This document shows positions 18,730 through 28,794 of a stretch of DNA of 64,000 nt, in pieces (positions within the stretch are counted from its first letter, which is position 1; every line of letters begins with the position of its first letter). This DNA is from Actinomycetes bacterium (lineage in GTDB: Bacteria; Actinomycetota; Thermoleophilia; BMS3ABIN01), in assembly GCA_021791195.1 (NCBI GenBank), contig JAJYXB010000008.1:74921-138920 (forward strand), read 5' to 3'. The translations under genes were made by a program, and so were the position numbers. The notes beneath the pieces are model-generated. The model ran no database searches. It saw only the letters and a list, made by a program, of their open reading frames with translations, and was not told the origin of the DNA.

Positions 18730-21700
18730 TCAGATCCGGTTCAGCTCCGTGAGGCTGACACCCTTGTTGCTCCAGGCAGCGGCATCCTGCGGATCCAGTT
18801 CGATCGCCCGCTCGAAGCAGACGATGGCGTCGCTGAAGCGGCCCATGCTCTGCAGGCTGACACCCTTGCCATTCCAGGCTTTTTCATTGGCGGGATCGAT
18901 TTCCAGCTGCTTGTCGAAGCTGCGGACCGCCTCCGGGAACAGCTGCAGCTGGTGGAGGCATTCGCCCCGGCGGTACCAGGCCTGGACGTGCCGCGGCTCG
19001 GCCTTGATGGCGCGGTCAAAACATTCCACAGCCTTGGAAAACATCCCGAGGCTCTGAAGACTCTCGCCCTTGCCGAACCAGGCCGGAGCGCTATCGGGCT
19101 CCAGTTTGAGCGCCTTGTCGAAACAGTCCAGAGCTTCGCGGTCGCGCCCGAGGTGGTGCAGGGCCACCCCCTGGCTCGTCCAGGCTTCCGCCTGCATCGG
19201 CTCGAGCGCCAGCGCCTTCCCGAAACTGTTGATCGCAGCAAGGTAACAGCCGCGCGCCAGCAGGCTCTCGCCCTTGCCCGCGGCAGCCGCGGCATTTTCG
19301 CCGTCGATTTTCAGGGCCCGGTCATATGCCGCGCAGGCTTTTTCATGCCGGCCGAGGCCGCGCAGACTCTCCGCCTTGCCGAACCAGGCAGCGGCATTGC
19401 CGGCATCGGTCTTAAGAGTGCGCTCATAGGCATTGACTGCCTTTTCGTCACGGCCGAGTCCGCGCAGACTCTCCGCCTTGCCGAACCAGGCTTCGGCCCC
19501 GAAACCGTATTTGATCGCTTTTTCGTAACTCTTGAGCGATTCGTCCAGCTGCCCCTGACGGCGCAGGCTGTCAGCCTGGCCGAACCAGCCAGCCACATTC
19601 GTTTGATCCAGCGCCAAAGACTTGTCATACCAGGAAACGGCTTCAGCGAAATGTTCCAGGCTGCGATGGCTTTCGCCGCCGCCAAACCAGCTGGCGGCGC
19701 TGTCCGGGACCAGCTCCAGCGCCCTGCCGTAGCAACGCAGCGCCTCATCGAACCGGCCGAGGGCTCGCAGGCTCTCGCCGCGGGAATGCCAGGCAGCCGC
19801 GTCACCCGGATCGATCTCCACCGCTTTCTCAAAAAAGGTCAGTGCATCGCCAGGCATGCCCAGCTCGCGCAGGCTTTCGCCCCTGCCATACCAGGAGCGG
19901 CCGTTGCCTGGCTCCACCGCAAGCGCTTTCTCGTAGGCGGCAGCCGCCTCGTCGAACCGGGCCAGAGCACGCAGGCTCTCTGCCTTGCCGAACCAGGCCG
20001 GCTCGCTTTCAGCATCAACCGCGAGCACGGCTTCGAAGCTGGGGACTGCCTGCTGAAACTTTCCCAGCGAGCGCAGGCTTTCCGCCTGGCCCAGCCAGGC
20101 CGAAAGTTCCCCGCTGCCCCGCTTCAGCGCTGCCGCATATGCGGCAACCGCCTTGTCGTGCCGGCCCAGCAATCGCAGGCATTCACCTTTGCCAAGCCAG
20201 GCCGCCGCGCTGGCAGAGTTCTGCCTGAGCGCGCGGTTATAACTCGACAGGGCAGCGTCAAGGCGTCCAAGACTGCGCTGGCATTCGGCTTTCCCGAACC
20301 AGCCGTCAGCGTTCCCCGCGGCCAGCTTCAGCGACCGCTCATAGCTGGCGACCGCGGCCTGAAGCTGCCCCAGGCAACGCAGGCTCTCCGCCTTGCCGAA
20401 CCAGGCGGCCGGCTGCCTGATATCAAATTCAAGACTTGTATCAAAAGCGGCGACCGCTTCGATGTGACGTTGCAGGCTCCGCAGGCTCTCCGCCTTGCCG
20501 TGCCATGAGGCAGCTGCGCCAGGCTCCAGCGCCAGCGCCTGCTCGTAAGCACTGATGGCTGCTTCATGCTCGCCGAGCCCGCGGAGGCTCTCCGCCTTGC
20601 CGAACCAGGCGGCCTCGAGCTTCGCGTCCTGCGCCAGCGCCAGGTCAAAAGCCGCAACAGCGTCTGTGCCGCGGCCCAGGGCACGCAGGCTTTCGGCCTT
20701 GCCAAGCCAGGCCGGCGCAAGCCTTGGCTCCAGCTTGGTCAGAGCAATGAAGTGTTTTAGGGCCTCCTCGTTACGATTAAGCTGCCGGAGGCTCTCGGCC
20801 TTGCCGCACAGGGCCTGGGCATGCTTGGGCTGCGCCGCCAGCGCGCGGTCGTAGCCCTCGATCGCCCTGGCGAACCTGCCCAGAGCAAACCGGCTTTCAC
20901 CCAGGCCGAACCAGGCGGCGGCGTTCGCGGCGTCCAGCTTCAACGCTTTTTCATAAGCGGCGATCGCTTTTTCGTGCTGCCCCAGACCCCGCAGACTTTC
21001 GGCCTTGCCGAACCAGGCGGCCGCGTTCTTCGCGTCAAGCTTCAATGCCTTGTCGAAGGAAGCCACGGCGGCCTTGTAGTTGCCCAGATGGCGCAGGCTT
21101 TCCGCCTTGCCGAAACAGGCGGCCGCGTTCTTTGCATCAAACTTAAGAGCTTTGTCAAACCCGGTTACCGCCGCCTTGTAATGACCGAGGTGCAACTGGC
21201 AATCAGCCTTGCCGGTCAAGGAAGAGACCCGGCGGGGATCGATGGCCAGCGCCTTGTCGAATGATTTGACCGCCTTGCTGAAAAGCACCTGGGCCCGCAG
21301 GCTCTGACCCATCCCGCTCCAGGCTCCGGGGTGGCGCTGGTCCAGCTCCACTACCCGCTGGTAGGAAGCGACGGCCAGCTTGTGGCGGCCAAGCCTGCGC
21401 AGACTCTCTGCCTTGCCGAACCATGCGGGCGCCGACCGGGAGTCGAGCCGGGTTGCGCGTTCAAAGCTGCGCAACGCTTCAGCTTCCCGGTTCAGTTCCA
21501 GCAGCGAAAGTCCCTTGCCCAGCCAGACAGCGATGTTCTTGCTGTCTATTTTGAGCGCTTTATCAAATGAATCCACCGTAGCGGCCAGATCGCCCAGCGC
21601 GCGCCGGCTCTCGCCCAGGCCGTACCAGTATGGCGCCTGGGCGTCATCGAGCTGGATGGCCCGCTCGTAGGCGGTTGCGGCGTCGGCGTGACGTCCGAGC

Positions 21701-24700
21701 TGGCGCCGGCTCTCGCCCAGGCCGTACCAGTATGGCGCCTGGGCGTCATCGAGCTGGATGGCCCGCTCGTAGGCGGTTGCGGCGTCAGCGTGACGTCCGA
21801 GCTGGCGCCGGCTCTCGCCCAGGCCGTACCAGTATGGCGCCTGGGCGTCATCGAGCTGGATGGCCCGCTCGTAGGCGGTTGCGGCGTCCCGGAAGCGGCC
21901 GATGTCATGAAGGTTGAGCCCCCGGTGATACCAGGCAGCAGTGTTTTCGGGGTCAAATTTAAGCAGTTTATCAAGCGACTTCACTGCATCCGGGAAACGT
22001 CCCAGGCTTCTGAGACTGCCTGCTTTCTCAAACCAGGCAGCAGCATGACGGGGGACGAGTTCGAGGTGGCGCTCAAAACTTGATAGGGATTCTTCGAAAC
22101 GCCCGAGCGTTTTCAGTGCCAGCGCCTTCTCATACGCTGCATCCGCCAGCTGTGGATCAAACTCAAGCGCCCGGTCGCACGCCGATATGACCTCGTCATA
22201 CCGCTGAAGCCGCTTGAGGCTCATCGCCTTGCCGAACCAGCCGGAAACCGAACCCGGTTCGAGCTCGAGCAGCCTTTCATAGGCGGCGACAGCGCGTTCC
22301 TGATCGTCAGCCGCCGCCAGACTGCCTGCCTTTCCCAGCCAGGCCGCCAGATTATTGCCATCAAGAGACAACGCCTTGTCAAAGCTGGCAACTGCATCAG
22401 CGTGTCTTTCCAGGGCCTGCAACACCTGTCCGCGATTGATCCAGGTGATCAGGTCACGGGGATTGATCGCCAGGGCCTTGTCAAAACAGGCGATGGCTTC
22501 TTCGGCGGAGGTGCGCACGGGCCCTGCCTCGGCTTCTGCCGGTTCTGCGGGTGGTGCCGCTTCCGGTTCTGCGGATTCCGGTTCCGCTGGTTCCGGTTCC
22601 AAGGCAGGCTCGAGCACCTCGGGTTCTTCCGCGGCCAGCTCAGCTTCCAGAGCCAATTCGACTTCGGGAGCCGCTTCGGGTTCGGTCGCTTCCTCGACGT
22701 CGGCCGGCTCGGCGAGCACCTCGGGTTCTTCCGCGGCCACCTCAGCTTCCGCAGCCAATTCGACTTCGGGAGCTGTCTCGGGTTCTTCCGCTTCCTCGAC
22801 GTCGGCCGGCCCAGCGGGCACCTCGGATTCGTCCGCTTCCTCGACGTCGGCCGGCCCAGCGAGCACCTCGGGTTCTTCCGCGGCCACCTCAGCTTCCGCA
22901 GCCAATTCGACTTCGAGAGCTGTCTCGGGTTCTTCCGCTTCCTCGACGTCGGCCGGAGCATCGACTTCTCCCCCGGCTTCTACATGGCTCTCCGCGCCGA
23001 CGGATTCTGTGCTTTCGGAATCGGCGCCTGCCATCTCTTCCACAGGTACGGCGGCAGCCATGTCCACCGGTTCTTTCTCTTCAGATCCGGCCTCATGGAC
23101 CTCATCGGTCCCGGCGGCATTTTCTTCCGTTTCGTCAAGTAAAGCTCCATCCGCCGGCTCGTCAGGCAATGCCTCGTCCTCTTCAGCCGCAGACATACCA
23201 TCGCTCCCGGCAGACATGGCGACTTCAGATCCGGCAACCGGCGCCTCTTCAAGCTCCGGTTCAGCCGCGTTGGCAGAGGCAGGTTCGACGGTCAGCGTCT
23301 CTGTCGCGGCATCCCGGACCGGCTCATCCAAATCTCCCGCAGCGGTAGCGCCAGCCAGACCCAAAGCCGCCTGCGCTTCATCCCTGCCGCGCGCCGCCGC
23401 AGCATTGGCTGGGTCGAGCTCCAGGGCCCTGTCAAAGCTTTCCCTGGCAGCGCCGACGTCACCCGCACCCAGCAGCGCCGCGCCCCTGCCGGCCCACGCA
23501 GCCGCGGCGCGGCTGTCCTGCTCGATGGCGCGGTCGAAGGAACTGACCGCTTCTGCAAATCGCTGCTGGCGGCAAAGCGCCTCGCCTCGCGCCAGCCACG
23601 CGGCCCCGTTCCACGGATCGAGTTCGGTGATCTTGTCCAGCGTCGCAACCGCGTCTTCGAATCGTTCCGCGGCTATCAGCCCGCCAGCCAGGGCGATCTG
23701 CACGGGGACATCGAGCGGATCATATTGTCTGGCTTTGGTAAAACTGTCAACCGCGTCATCAATTCTGCCGATCCCCTGCAGGCAAAGCCCGCGCTCGAGC
23801 CAGACACGGGCGTTTCCTTCCTGGATTTCAATCGCCTTGTCAAACGAGTCGACCGCCTCGCGCAGCCGGTCGACTTTCCGCAGACAGGAGCCGCGGCCAA
23901 ACCAGATACGGGCCTCACCCTGTTCGAACTGAACTGCTTTATCAAAACTTTTCACAGCCTCGTGCAGGCGGCCGAGTTCCTCCAGCAGCTTGCCGTTCGC
24001 AAACCAGATCTCGCCGCTTTCCTGATCACGCGCGAGCGCCTCTTCGAAGGCCGCCAGTGCCGCTTCGGAGCGGCCGAGACTTTTGAGGATGATCCCCTTG
24101 TGGTACCAGACGGCGGGGTCGAGCAAAGAGGGGCCTTCCAGCTGCTCCAGCGAGGCCAGCGCGTCCTCATGACGCCCCAGGCTTTCCAGGCTCAGGCTCT
24201 TGTTGAACAGGGATTCCTGGTCGAACTGGTCAAGCTCCCGGGCCTGGTCATAACAGACAATCGCTTCCTCGAACCGGCCCAGATCCTGCAGCGCCAGCCC
24301 TTTGTTGAACCAGGCGGCCACGTTGCCCGCGTCGAGGTCGAGAGCCTTCTCGTAACAAAGCAGAGCTTCGTCGAACTTGCCAAGAGTGTGGAGGGCGCCG
24401 CCCTTGCGCGACCAGGCGCCGGAATCGTGGGCGTCGAGCTGGATGACCTCCTCGAAAGCCTTGACCGCTTCTTCGGGCCGGTTCAGTTCGAGCAGATTGG
24501 TCCCTATCGCCGTCCATGTCAACCTGTTCCAGGGGTCGAACTTGAGACTTTTCCTGAGGCTTTCGGTGGATTCGTCCAACTGGCCCATCCCGCGCAGGCA
24601 CATGCCGCGCGACAGCCAGATCTCGGAATCGCGCTCCTCGATCTCACGCACCTTGCCGAAGACCCTGACTGCTTTTTCGGGACGGCCCGCCCGCCGCAGC

Positions 24701-24867
24701 TTCTCGCCCTTGCGGATCAGCTCCCTGGCTTCATCGGCGTCATTTTTAAGCGCCTGATTGAACAGCTGCAGCGCTTCCTCGAAGGAGCGCTGTTGCTGGA
24801 GTTTGACACCTCTGTTGTAAATGGCTTTTGAGGGCCTGCCGCTCATGAGTTCATCTAGAATCGTCAT
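18730..24867 (-). CDS. Giant tetratricopeptide-repeat protein (2045 aa)
   Basis: Dozens of 34-aa TPRs (AWFGKAESLRGLGRHEKAIAAYEKALKLD) interrupted by an acidic low-complexity linker. Confidence 0.92.
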   Translation of the reverse strand: MTILDELMSGRPSKAIYNRGVKLQQQRSFEEALQLFNQALKNDADEARELIRKGEKLRRAGRPEKAVRVFGKVREIEERDSEIWLSRGMCLRGMGQLDESTESLRKSLKFDPWNRLTWTAIGTNLLELNRPEEAVKAFEEVIQLDAHDSGAWSRKGGALHTLGKFDEALLCYEKALDLDAGNVAAWFNKGLALQDLGRFEEAIVCYDQARELDQFDQESLFNKSLSLESLGRHEDALASLEQLEGPSLLDPAVWYHKGIILKSLGRSEAALAAFEEALARDQESGEIWFANGKLLEELGRLHEAVKSFDKAVQFEQGEARIWFGRGSCLRKVDRLREAVDSFDKAIEIQEGNARVWLERGLCLQGIGRIDDAVDSFTKARQYDPLDVPVQIALAGGLIAAERFEDAVATLDKITELDPWNGAAWLARGEALCRQQRFAEAVSSFDRAIEQDSRAAAAWAGRGAALLGAGDVGAARESFDRALELDPANAAAARGRDEAQAALGLAGATAAGDLDEPVRDAATETLTVEPASANAAEPELEEAPVAGSEVAMSAGSDGMSAAEEDEALPDEPADGALLDETEENAAGTDEVHEAGSEEKEPVDMAAAVPVEEMAGADSESTESVGAESHVEAGGEVDAPADVEEAEEPETALEVELAAEAEVAAEEPEVLAGPADVEEADESEVPAGPADVEEAEEPETAPEVELAAEAEVAAEEPEVLAEPADVEEATEPEAAPEVELALEAELAAEEPEVLEPALEPEPAEPESAEPEAAPPAEPAEAEAGPVRTSAEEAIACFDKALAINPRDLITWINRGQVLQALERHADAVASFDKALSLDGNNLAAWLGKAGSLAAADDQERAVAAYERLLELEPGSVSGWFGKAMSLKRLQRYDEVISACDRALEFDPQLADAAYEKALALKTLGRFEESLSSFERHLELVPRHAAAWFEKAGSLRSLGRFPDAVKSLDKLLKFDPENTAAWYHRGLNLHDIGRFRDAATAYERAIQLDDAQAPYWYGLGESRRQLGRHADAATAYERAIQLDDAQAPYWYGLGESRRQLGRHADAATAYERAIQLDDAQAPYWYGLGESRRALGDLAATVDSFDKALKIDSKNIAVWLGKGLSLLELNREAEALRSFERATRLDSRSAPAWFGKAESLRRLGRHKLAVASYQRVVELDQRHPGAWSGMGQSLRAQVLFSKAVKSFDKALAIDPRRVSSLTGKADCQLHLGHYKAAVTGFDKALKFDAKNAAACFGKAESLRHLGNYKAAVASFDKALKLDAKNAAAWFGKAESLRGLGQHEKAIAAYEKALKLDAANAAAWFGLGESRFALGRFARAIEGYDRALAAQPKHAQALCGKAESLRQLNRNEEALKHFIALTKLEPRLAPAWLGKAESLRALGRGTDAVAAFDLALAQDAKLEAAWFGKAESLRGLGEHEAAISAYEQALALEPGAAASWHGKAESLRSLQRHIEAVAAFDTSLEFDIRQPAAWFGKAESLRCLGQLQAAVASYERSLKLAAGNADGWFGKAECQRSLGRLDAALSSYNRALRQNSASAAAWLGKGECLRLLGRHDKAVAAYAAALKRGSGELSAWLGQAESLRSLGKFQQAVPSFEAVLAVDAESEPAWFGKAESLRALARFDEAAAAYEKALAVEPGNGRSWYGRGESLRELGMPGDALTFFEKAVEIDPGDAAAWHSRGESLRALGRFDEALRCYGRALELVPDSAASWFGGGESHRSLEHFAEAVSWYDKSLALDQTNVAGWFGQADSLRRQGQLDESLKSYEKAIKYGFGAEAWFGKAESLRGLGRDEKAVNAYERTLKTDAGNAAAWFGKAESLRGLGRHEKACAAYDRALKIDGENAAAAAGKGESLLARGCYLAAINSFGKALALEPMQAEAWTSQGVALHHLGRDREALDCFDKALKLEPDSAPAWFGKGESLQSLGMFSKAVECFDRAIKAEPRHVQAWYRRGECLHQLQLFPEAVRSFDKQLEIDPANEKAWNGKGVSLQSMGRFSDAIVCFERAIELDPQDAAAWSNKGVSLTELNRI
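21600..21890 (-). repeat. 102-bp near-identical tandem repeat, 3 copies, inside the TPR gene
   Basis: gccgtaccagtatggcgcctgg recurs at 21619, 21721 and 21823; encodes APYWYGLGESRRQLGRHADAATAYERAIQLDDAQ. Confidence 0.95.
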
Positions 24868-24975
24868 CTGTTGGAATTCTAGGTCCCCCGAATCGGTTTT
24901 CCGGACCGTACTGATATATCACATTCTACATGGTTCGGACAATTTGTGTTTACCTGTGCCCCGCCAGGCGGCGCA

Positions 24976-25866
24976 CTAAATCCTCTGCGCCGTCACCACG
25001 CGGTCATGACCGGCGTAGTCCTGGATGACGGCGATATCGCTGAACATGCCGGACGCACCCAGCAGCTCCCGCACCGCCTCCGCCTGGCTGTAACCGATTT
25101 CGAGGATCAGGCCGCCACGCGGCTTGAGGAACTGGGGTGCTTCGACCGCCAGGCGGCGGTAGAAGTCCAGCCCGTCGGCGCCACCATACAGTGCCTCGCG
25201 CGGCTCGAAGCCGCTGACATCCCGGGGAAGGTCGGGCCATTCGGTTTCCGAAACGTACGGCGGATTGGAAACGATCAGATCGAAAGTCTCCAGCGGCTCA
25301 AGACCGTCAAACAGATCCGAACGGACAAAGGCAATCCGCTCCGCCACCCCTGTCGTGCGGGCGTTCTCCGCCGCGAGCGCCAGCGCTTCGGCACTGTCAT
25401 CACTGGCGGCAACCCGCGCCTCCGGGAAAGCGGCCGCGAGGCTGATGGCGATGGCCCCGCTGCCGGTGCCGACATCGAGCACCCGCGGCGGCTCGGACCA
25501 GTCCCGCTCCATGAGGAAAAAAAGCGCTGCGTCGACCACATGTTCGGTCTCGGGACGGGGGATGAGCACGGCGCCGCTTACTGCCAGCGTCAGGTTGCGG
25601 AAATATGCCCGGCCGAGGATATATGCCACCGGTTCGCCGCGGCCGCGACGCCTGATCAGCTCGCGGTAGCGGTCTACTTCGGCGACGGTCAGTGGCTGCT
25701 CAAAGTTGGTGTAAAGCTCGATGCGGCTCAGGCCCATGACCTCCGCCAGCAACAGTTCGGCGTCCAGCCGCGGACTGGCGGAGCCTTTGCCCTTCAAAAA
25801 CTGCGCTGATTTGATCAGAAGCCCGGATATGGTAGGTAAGGCGGCCTGCTGTTTCGGCAAAATCAT
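24976..25866 (-). CDS. prmC: Peptide chain release factor N5-glutamine methyltransferase
   Basis: VLDVGTGSGAIAISLA and FDLIVSNPPYV motifs. Confidence 0.95.
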   Translation of the reverse strand: MILPKQQAALPTISGLLIKSAQFLKGKGSASPRLDAELLLAEVMGLSRIELYTNFEQPLTVAEVDRYRELIRRRGRGEPVAYILGRAYFRNLTLAVSGAVLIPRPETEHVVDAALFFLMERDWSEPPRVLDVGTGSGAIAISLAAAFPEARVAASDDSAEALALAAENARTTGVAERIAFVRSDLFDGLEPLETFDLIVSNPPYVSETEWPDLPRDVSGFEPREALYGGADGLDFYRRLAVEAPQFLKPRGGLILEIGYSQAEAVRELLGASGMFSDIAVIQDYAGHDRVVTAQRI

Positions 25867-25931
25867 TCCCCTCCGCTTACGATTCCCTTGACCGGCAAGC
25901 CTACTATCGGAAAGCTGCGCGCCGGGTTTAA

Positions 25932-27011
25932 TCAGACCCCCGAAGCCTGCAGCTGCTCGGCGCGGTCCTTGGCGGCCAGCGCATCGGTGAAGTCATCGAG
26001 GTCGCCCTGGAGGATGGCGTCCAGCTTGTGCAGCGTCAGGCCGACACGGTGGTCGGTAACCCGTCCCTGGGGAAAATTGTAGGTGCGGATCTTCTGGCTG
26101 CGGTCGCCGGTCCCCACCATCGATTTGCGGGCGTCTGCCAGCTCCTTCTGCTGCTCGGCTATCTTCATCTCGTAAAGCCGGGCCCGCAGGACTTTCATCG
26201 CCGCCACCTTGTTCTGCAGCTGCGATTTCTCGTCCTGCATCGAGACCACGAGGCCGGTGGGCACATGCGTCAGCCGCACCGCGGAATCGGTCGTGTTGAC
26301 CGACTGGCCGCCGGGGCCGCTGGAACGAAAGATGTCGACGCGCACATCCGCCGGGTCGATCTCGACCTCGACGTCCTCGGCTTCCGGCATCACCGCGACG
26401 GTCGCCGTCGACGTGTGGATGCGGCCGCCGGACTCCGTCACCGGGATGCGCTGCACGCGGTGCACGCCCCCCTCGTACTTGAAGATGCTGTATGCGCCCT
26501 TGCCCTGCACCTCGAGGATGACCTCCTTGAAGCCGCCCATTCCGGTGGGGCTGGAAGAGAGGATGCCCGCCTTCAGCCTTTTCTGCTCGGCGTGACGGGT
26601 GTACATCCGCAGCAGGTCGCCGGCGAACAGCGACGCTTCATCACCGCCGGCGCCGGCGCGGATCTCGATGATGATGTCCTTCTCATCGTTGGGGTCCGGC
26701 TCGAGCATCGCCGCCCGGATCTCCTCGGTGAGCTCCTCCATCGCCGTCCTGGAGCCGGTGATCTCCTCACGCAGGAACTCGCGCATCTCCGGCTCGGCGT
26801 GGCCGTCGCCCGAAAGCAGCTCCTCCGCCTCCGCCAGGCTCTGCTCGGCGTCACGGTAGCGCCGCACCAGATCGTAAGCCGGCTGCAGATCCGAGTGGGC
26901 TTTGGCCAGCTCGGCGTAGCGCCGCCGGTCGTTCATCACTTCGGGGTCGCTCAGTTCCCGGTTGAGCCGGTCATATTTCTCTTCGATTTCGTTGATGAGT
27001 TTCTCGATCAT
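25932..27011 (-). CDS. prfA: Peptide chain release factor 1
   Basis: GAGGDEASLFAGDL and RSSGPGGQSVNTTDSAVRLTH. Confidence 0.97.
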   Translation of the reverse strand: MIEKLINEIEEKYDRLNRELSDPEVMNDRRRYAELAKAHSDLQPAYDLVRRYRDAEQSLAEAEELLSGDGHAEPEMREFLREEITGSRTAMEELTEEIRAAMLEPDPNDEKDIIIEIRAGAGGDEASLFAGDLLRMYTRHAEQKRLKAGILSSSPTGMGGFKEVILEVQGKGAYSIFKYEGGVHRVQRIPVTESGGRIHTSTATVAVMPEAEDVEVEIDPADVRVDIFRSSGPGGQSVNTTDSAVRLTHVPTGLVVSMQDEKSQLQNKVAAMKVLRARLYEMKIAEQQKELADARKSMVGTGDRSQKIRTYNFPQGRVTDHRVGLTLHKLDAILQGDLDDFTDALAAKDRAEQLQASGV

Positions 27012-27077
27012 GATCTTATCCCGATGCCGCCACGGCGCCCGCGAACAGAGCAGCCAGAGCGCGTCCCCGGCGGAGCC

Positions 27078-28031
27078 TCAGGCCATTACCTCCACGTCCG
27101 CCTTGCCGTCATGGTCCATCTCGATCGGCTCCACGGCCGCCACAGCCTCGAGGGCGGCGATCGCGACTTCGATCTGGGGGATGTCCGGCTCGCGGGTGGT
27201 CAGCTTCTGCAGCAGAAGCCCGGGGTAGGTGACGACATGCATTATCCTGCTGTCTTTATGCTTCCCTGCATATTTTATCACTTCATAGGAAAGGCCAATA
27301 ATCAGCGGGATGCCCAAAAGCCGCGATATTATCAACCACAGCAGTCCCGGCACGCCGACGAAGGTGAATACCACGATCGCCAGCACCATGACGATCAGCA
27401 GGAAGCTGGTGCCGCAGCGCGGATGCAGCGGCGAGAACCGTCTGACATTGTCCGGAGTCAGGTCCAGGCCGGCTTCGAGCGCATGGATCGTCTTGTGCTC
27501 GGCGCCGTGATACTCGAACACCCGCCGCAGCTGTTTTACCTGCGAAACGACCCAGATGTACGCCACCAGGATGAAGATTCTGAGAATGCCCTCCACCAGC
27601 ACGAACAGAGATGAGTTGGGCAGCCAGGCGCGCACCGAACGCACCGCGAACAGCGGCAGCACCACGAACAGGGCGATGGCGAGCACGGTGCCGATGGCGA
27701 TGCTCAGGCCCATCTCCTTGCCGGAGATCTTCTCCCCTTCCTCTCCCATCGATTCGCTGGCTGACATCGACAGCGCCCGCATGCCGAGCGCCAGCGATTC
27801 CCACAGGCCGACGATGCCCCGCAGCACCGGCAGCTTGTAGATGCTGTGCCGGTCCGCGAGCGGCTTCAGCGGCTCGGAGTGGACGCCGACGGTGCCGTCG
27901 GGCCGGCGCACGGCCAGCGACCAGTGCCGTTTGCCGCGCATCATCACGCCCTCGATGACTGCCTGGCCCCCGACCGCGGCCGCCGGGCGCGCGTGGCTAT
28001 GGCCTTTATTCTCTCCCGTGCCGTTAGCCAA
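27078..28031 (-). CDS. DUF1385 membrane protein (YqhQ-like)
   Basis: GGQAVIEGVMMRGKRHWSLAVRRPDG, EYHGAEHKTIHALEAG, HPRCGTSFL; TTG start at 28031 overlapping thyX proposed. Confidence 0.88.
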   Translation of the reverse strand: MANGTGENKGHSHARPAAAVGGQAVIEGVMMRGKRHWSLAVRRPDGTVGVHSEPLKPLADRHSIYKLPVLRGIVGLWESLALGMRALSMSASESMGEEGEKISGKEMGLSIAIGTVLAIALFVVLPLFAVRSVRAWLPNSSLFVLVEGILRIFILVAYIWVVSQVKQLRRVFEYHGAEHKTIHALEAGLDLTPDNVRRFSPLHPRCGTSFLLIVMVLAIVVFTFVGVPGLLWLIISRLLGIPLIIGLSYEVIKYAGKHKDSRIMHVVTYPGLLLQKLTTREPDIPQIEVAIAALEAVAAVEPIEMDHDGKADVEVMA

Positions 28032-28773
28032 CCGCGGGGCTCCAGGCCTTTTCCATTTCCTCGACTTCCGCCGGGGTGTATTCCTCGCCGCAGTACATCT
28101 TGCCTTCGCGGCAGCGGCGGAAGAGGCAGTCCGGGCCGGTCTTGTGGAAGAGGCGTGGCGCCGCCCCAAGCACCAGATGGCGCATCCACCAGGCCAGCGC
28201 ATTGATCTCCCACTGTGCGCGGCGGCAGCAGCGGACCTGGAAGAAGTGTCTCAGTTCGCGGGCGTTCATCGTCACCACGATGCGGGTCTCGGCAGCGTTG
28301 GGCAGCACAAAGCGAGCGTCCTCCTGGATCGTCTCCCGCCCCATGCCGCGCTCCTCGCCGAGGCTGACCAGACGTTCATAGGCCGCCAGCGCGCCGCGCA
28401 TCGCATCGTTGAAGACCGCCAGCGATTCCGCGTCCCCAGCGATCAGCGGCGGCACGACGAAGCCCTCTTCACCGGAGAAGCGCACGTAGCGCTGTGACTG
28501 CTGGCTGTAGGAGGCCAGCCGGTGGCGCACCAGCTGATGGGAACAGGCGCGCGAGATGCCGTCGACGCCGAAGGTGAAAGAGGCATGCTCCAGGGTGCTG
28601 TGATGCCCGGAGTTGACAAGGATTTTGATCAGCCGCGCCACCTCTTCCTCCGGCATGCTTTCCTTCAGCTCGGCGGCGGTGGAGGCTGAGTAGCAGAGGC
28701 GGCCGGCAGCCGCGACGGCGCGCTCCGGGTCCGGAGTGTGAGCCAGCAGGGTTACGTTGAGGCGGGCGGTCAC
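28024..28773 (-). CDS. thyX: FAD-dependent thymidylate synthase
   Basis: RHRLASYSQQSQRYV (RHR-x7-S) motif. Confidence 0.95.
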   Translation of the reverse strand: MTARLNVTLLAHTPDPERAVAAAGRLCYSASTAAELKESMPEEEVARLIKILVNSGHHSTLEHASFTFGVDGISRACSHQLVRHRLASYSQQSQRYVRFSGEEGFVVPPLIAGDAESLAVFNDAMRGALAAYERLVSLGEERGMGRETIQEDARFVLPNAAETRIVVTMNARELRHFFQVRCCRRAQWEINALAWWMRHLVLGAAPRLFHKTGPDCLFRRCREGKMYCGEEYTPAEVEEMEKAWSPAVG

Positions 28774-28794
28774 GGGCTGATGCCGCGGCCGCGG

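Noticed and set aside
18952-20508. 518-aa plus-strand ORF with apparent repeats
   Set aside because: Antisense of the TPR gene; its repeats mirror the TPR period
21600-21890. CRISPR array
   Set aside because: 102-bp period without variable spacers, in-frame TPR coding repeat; no cas genes in window
22355-23932. 525-aa Ser/Ala-rich plus-strand ORF
   Set aside because: Antisense of the acidic linker and flanking TPRs; low complexity is inherited
26028-27614. 528-aa plus-strand ORF
   Set aside because: Antisense of prfA and DUF1385 gene
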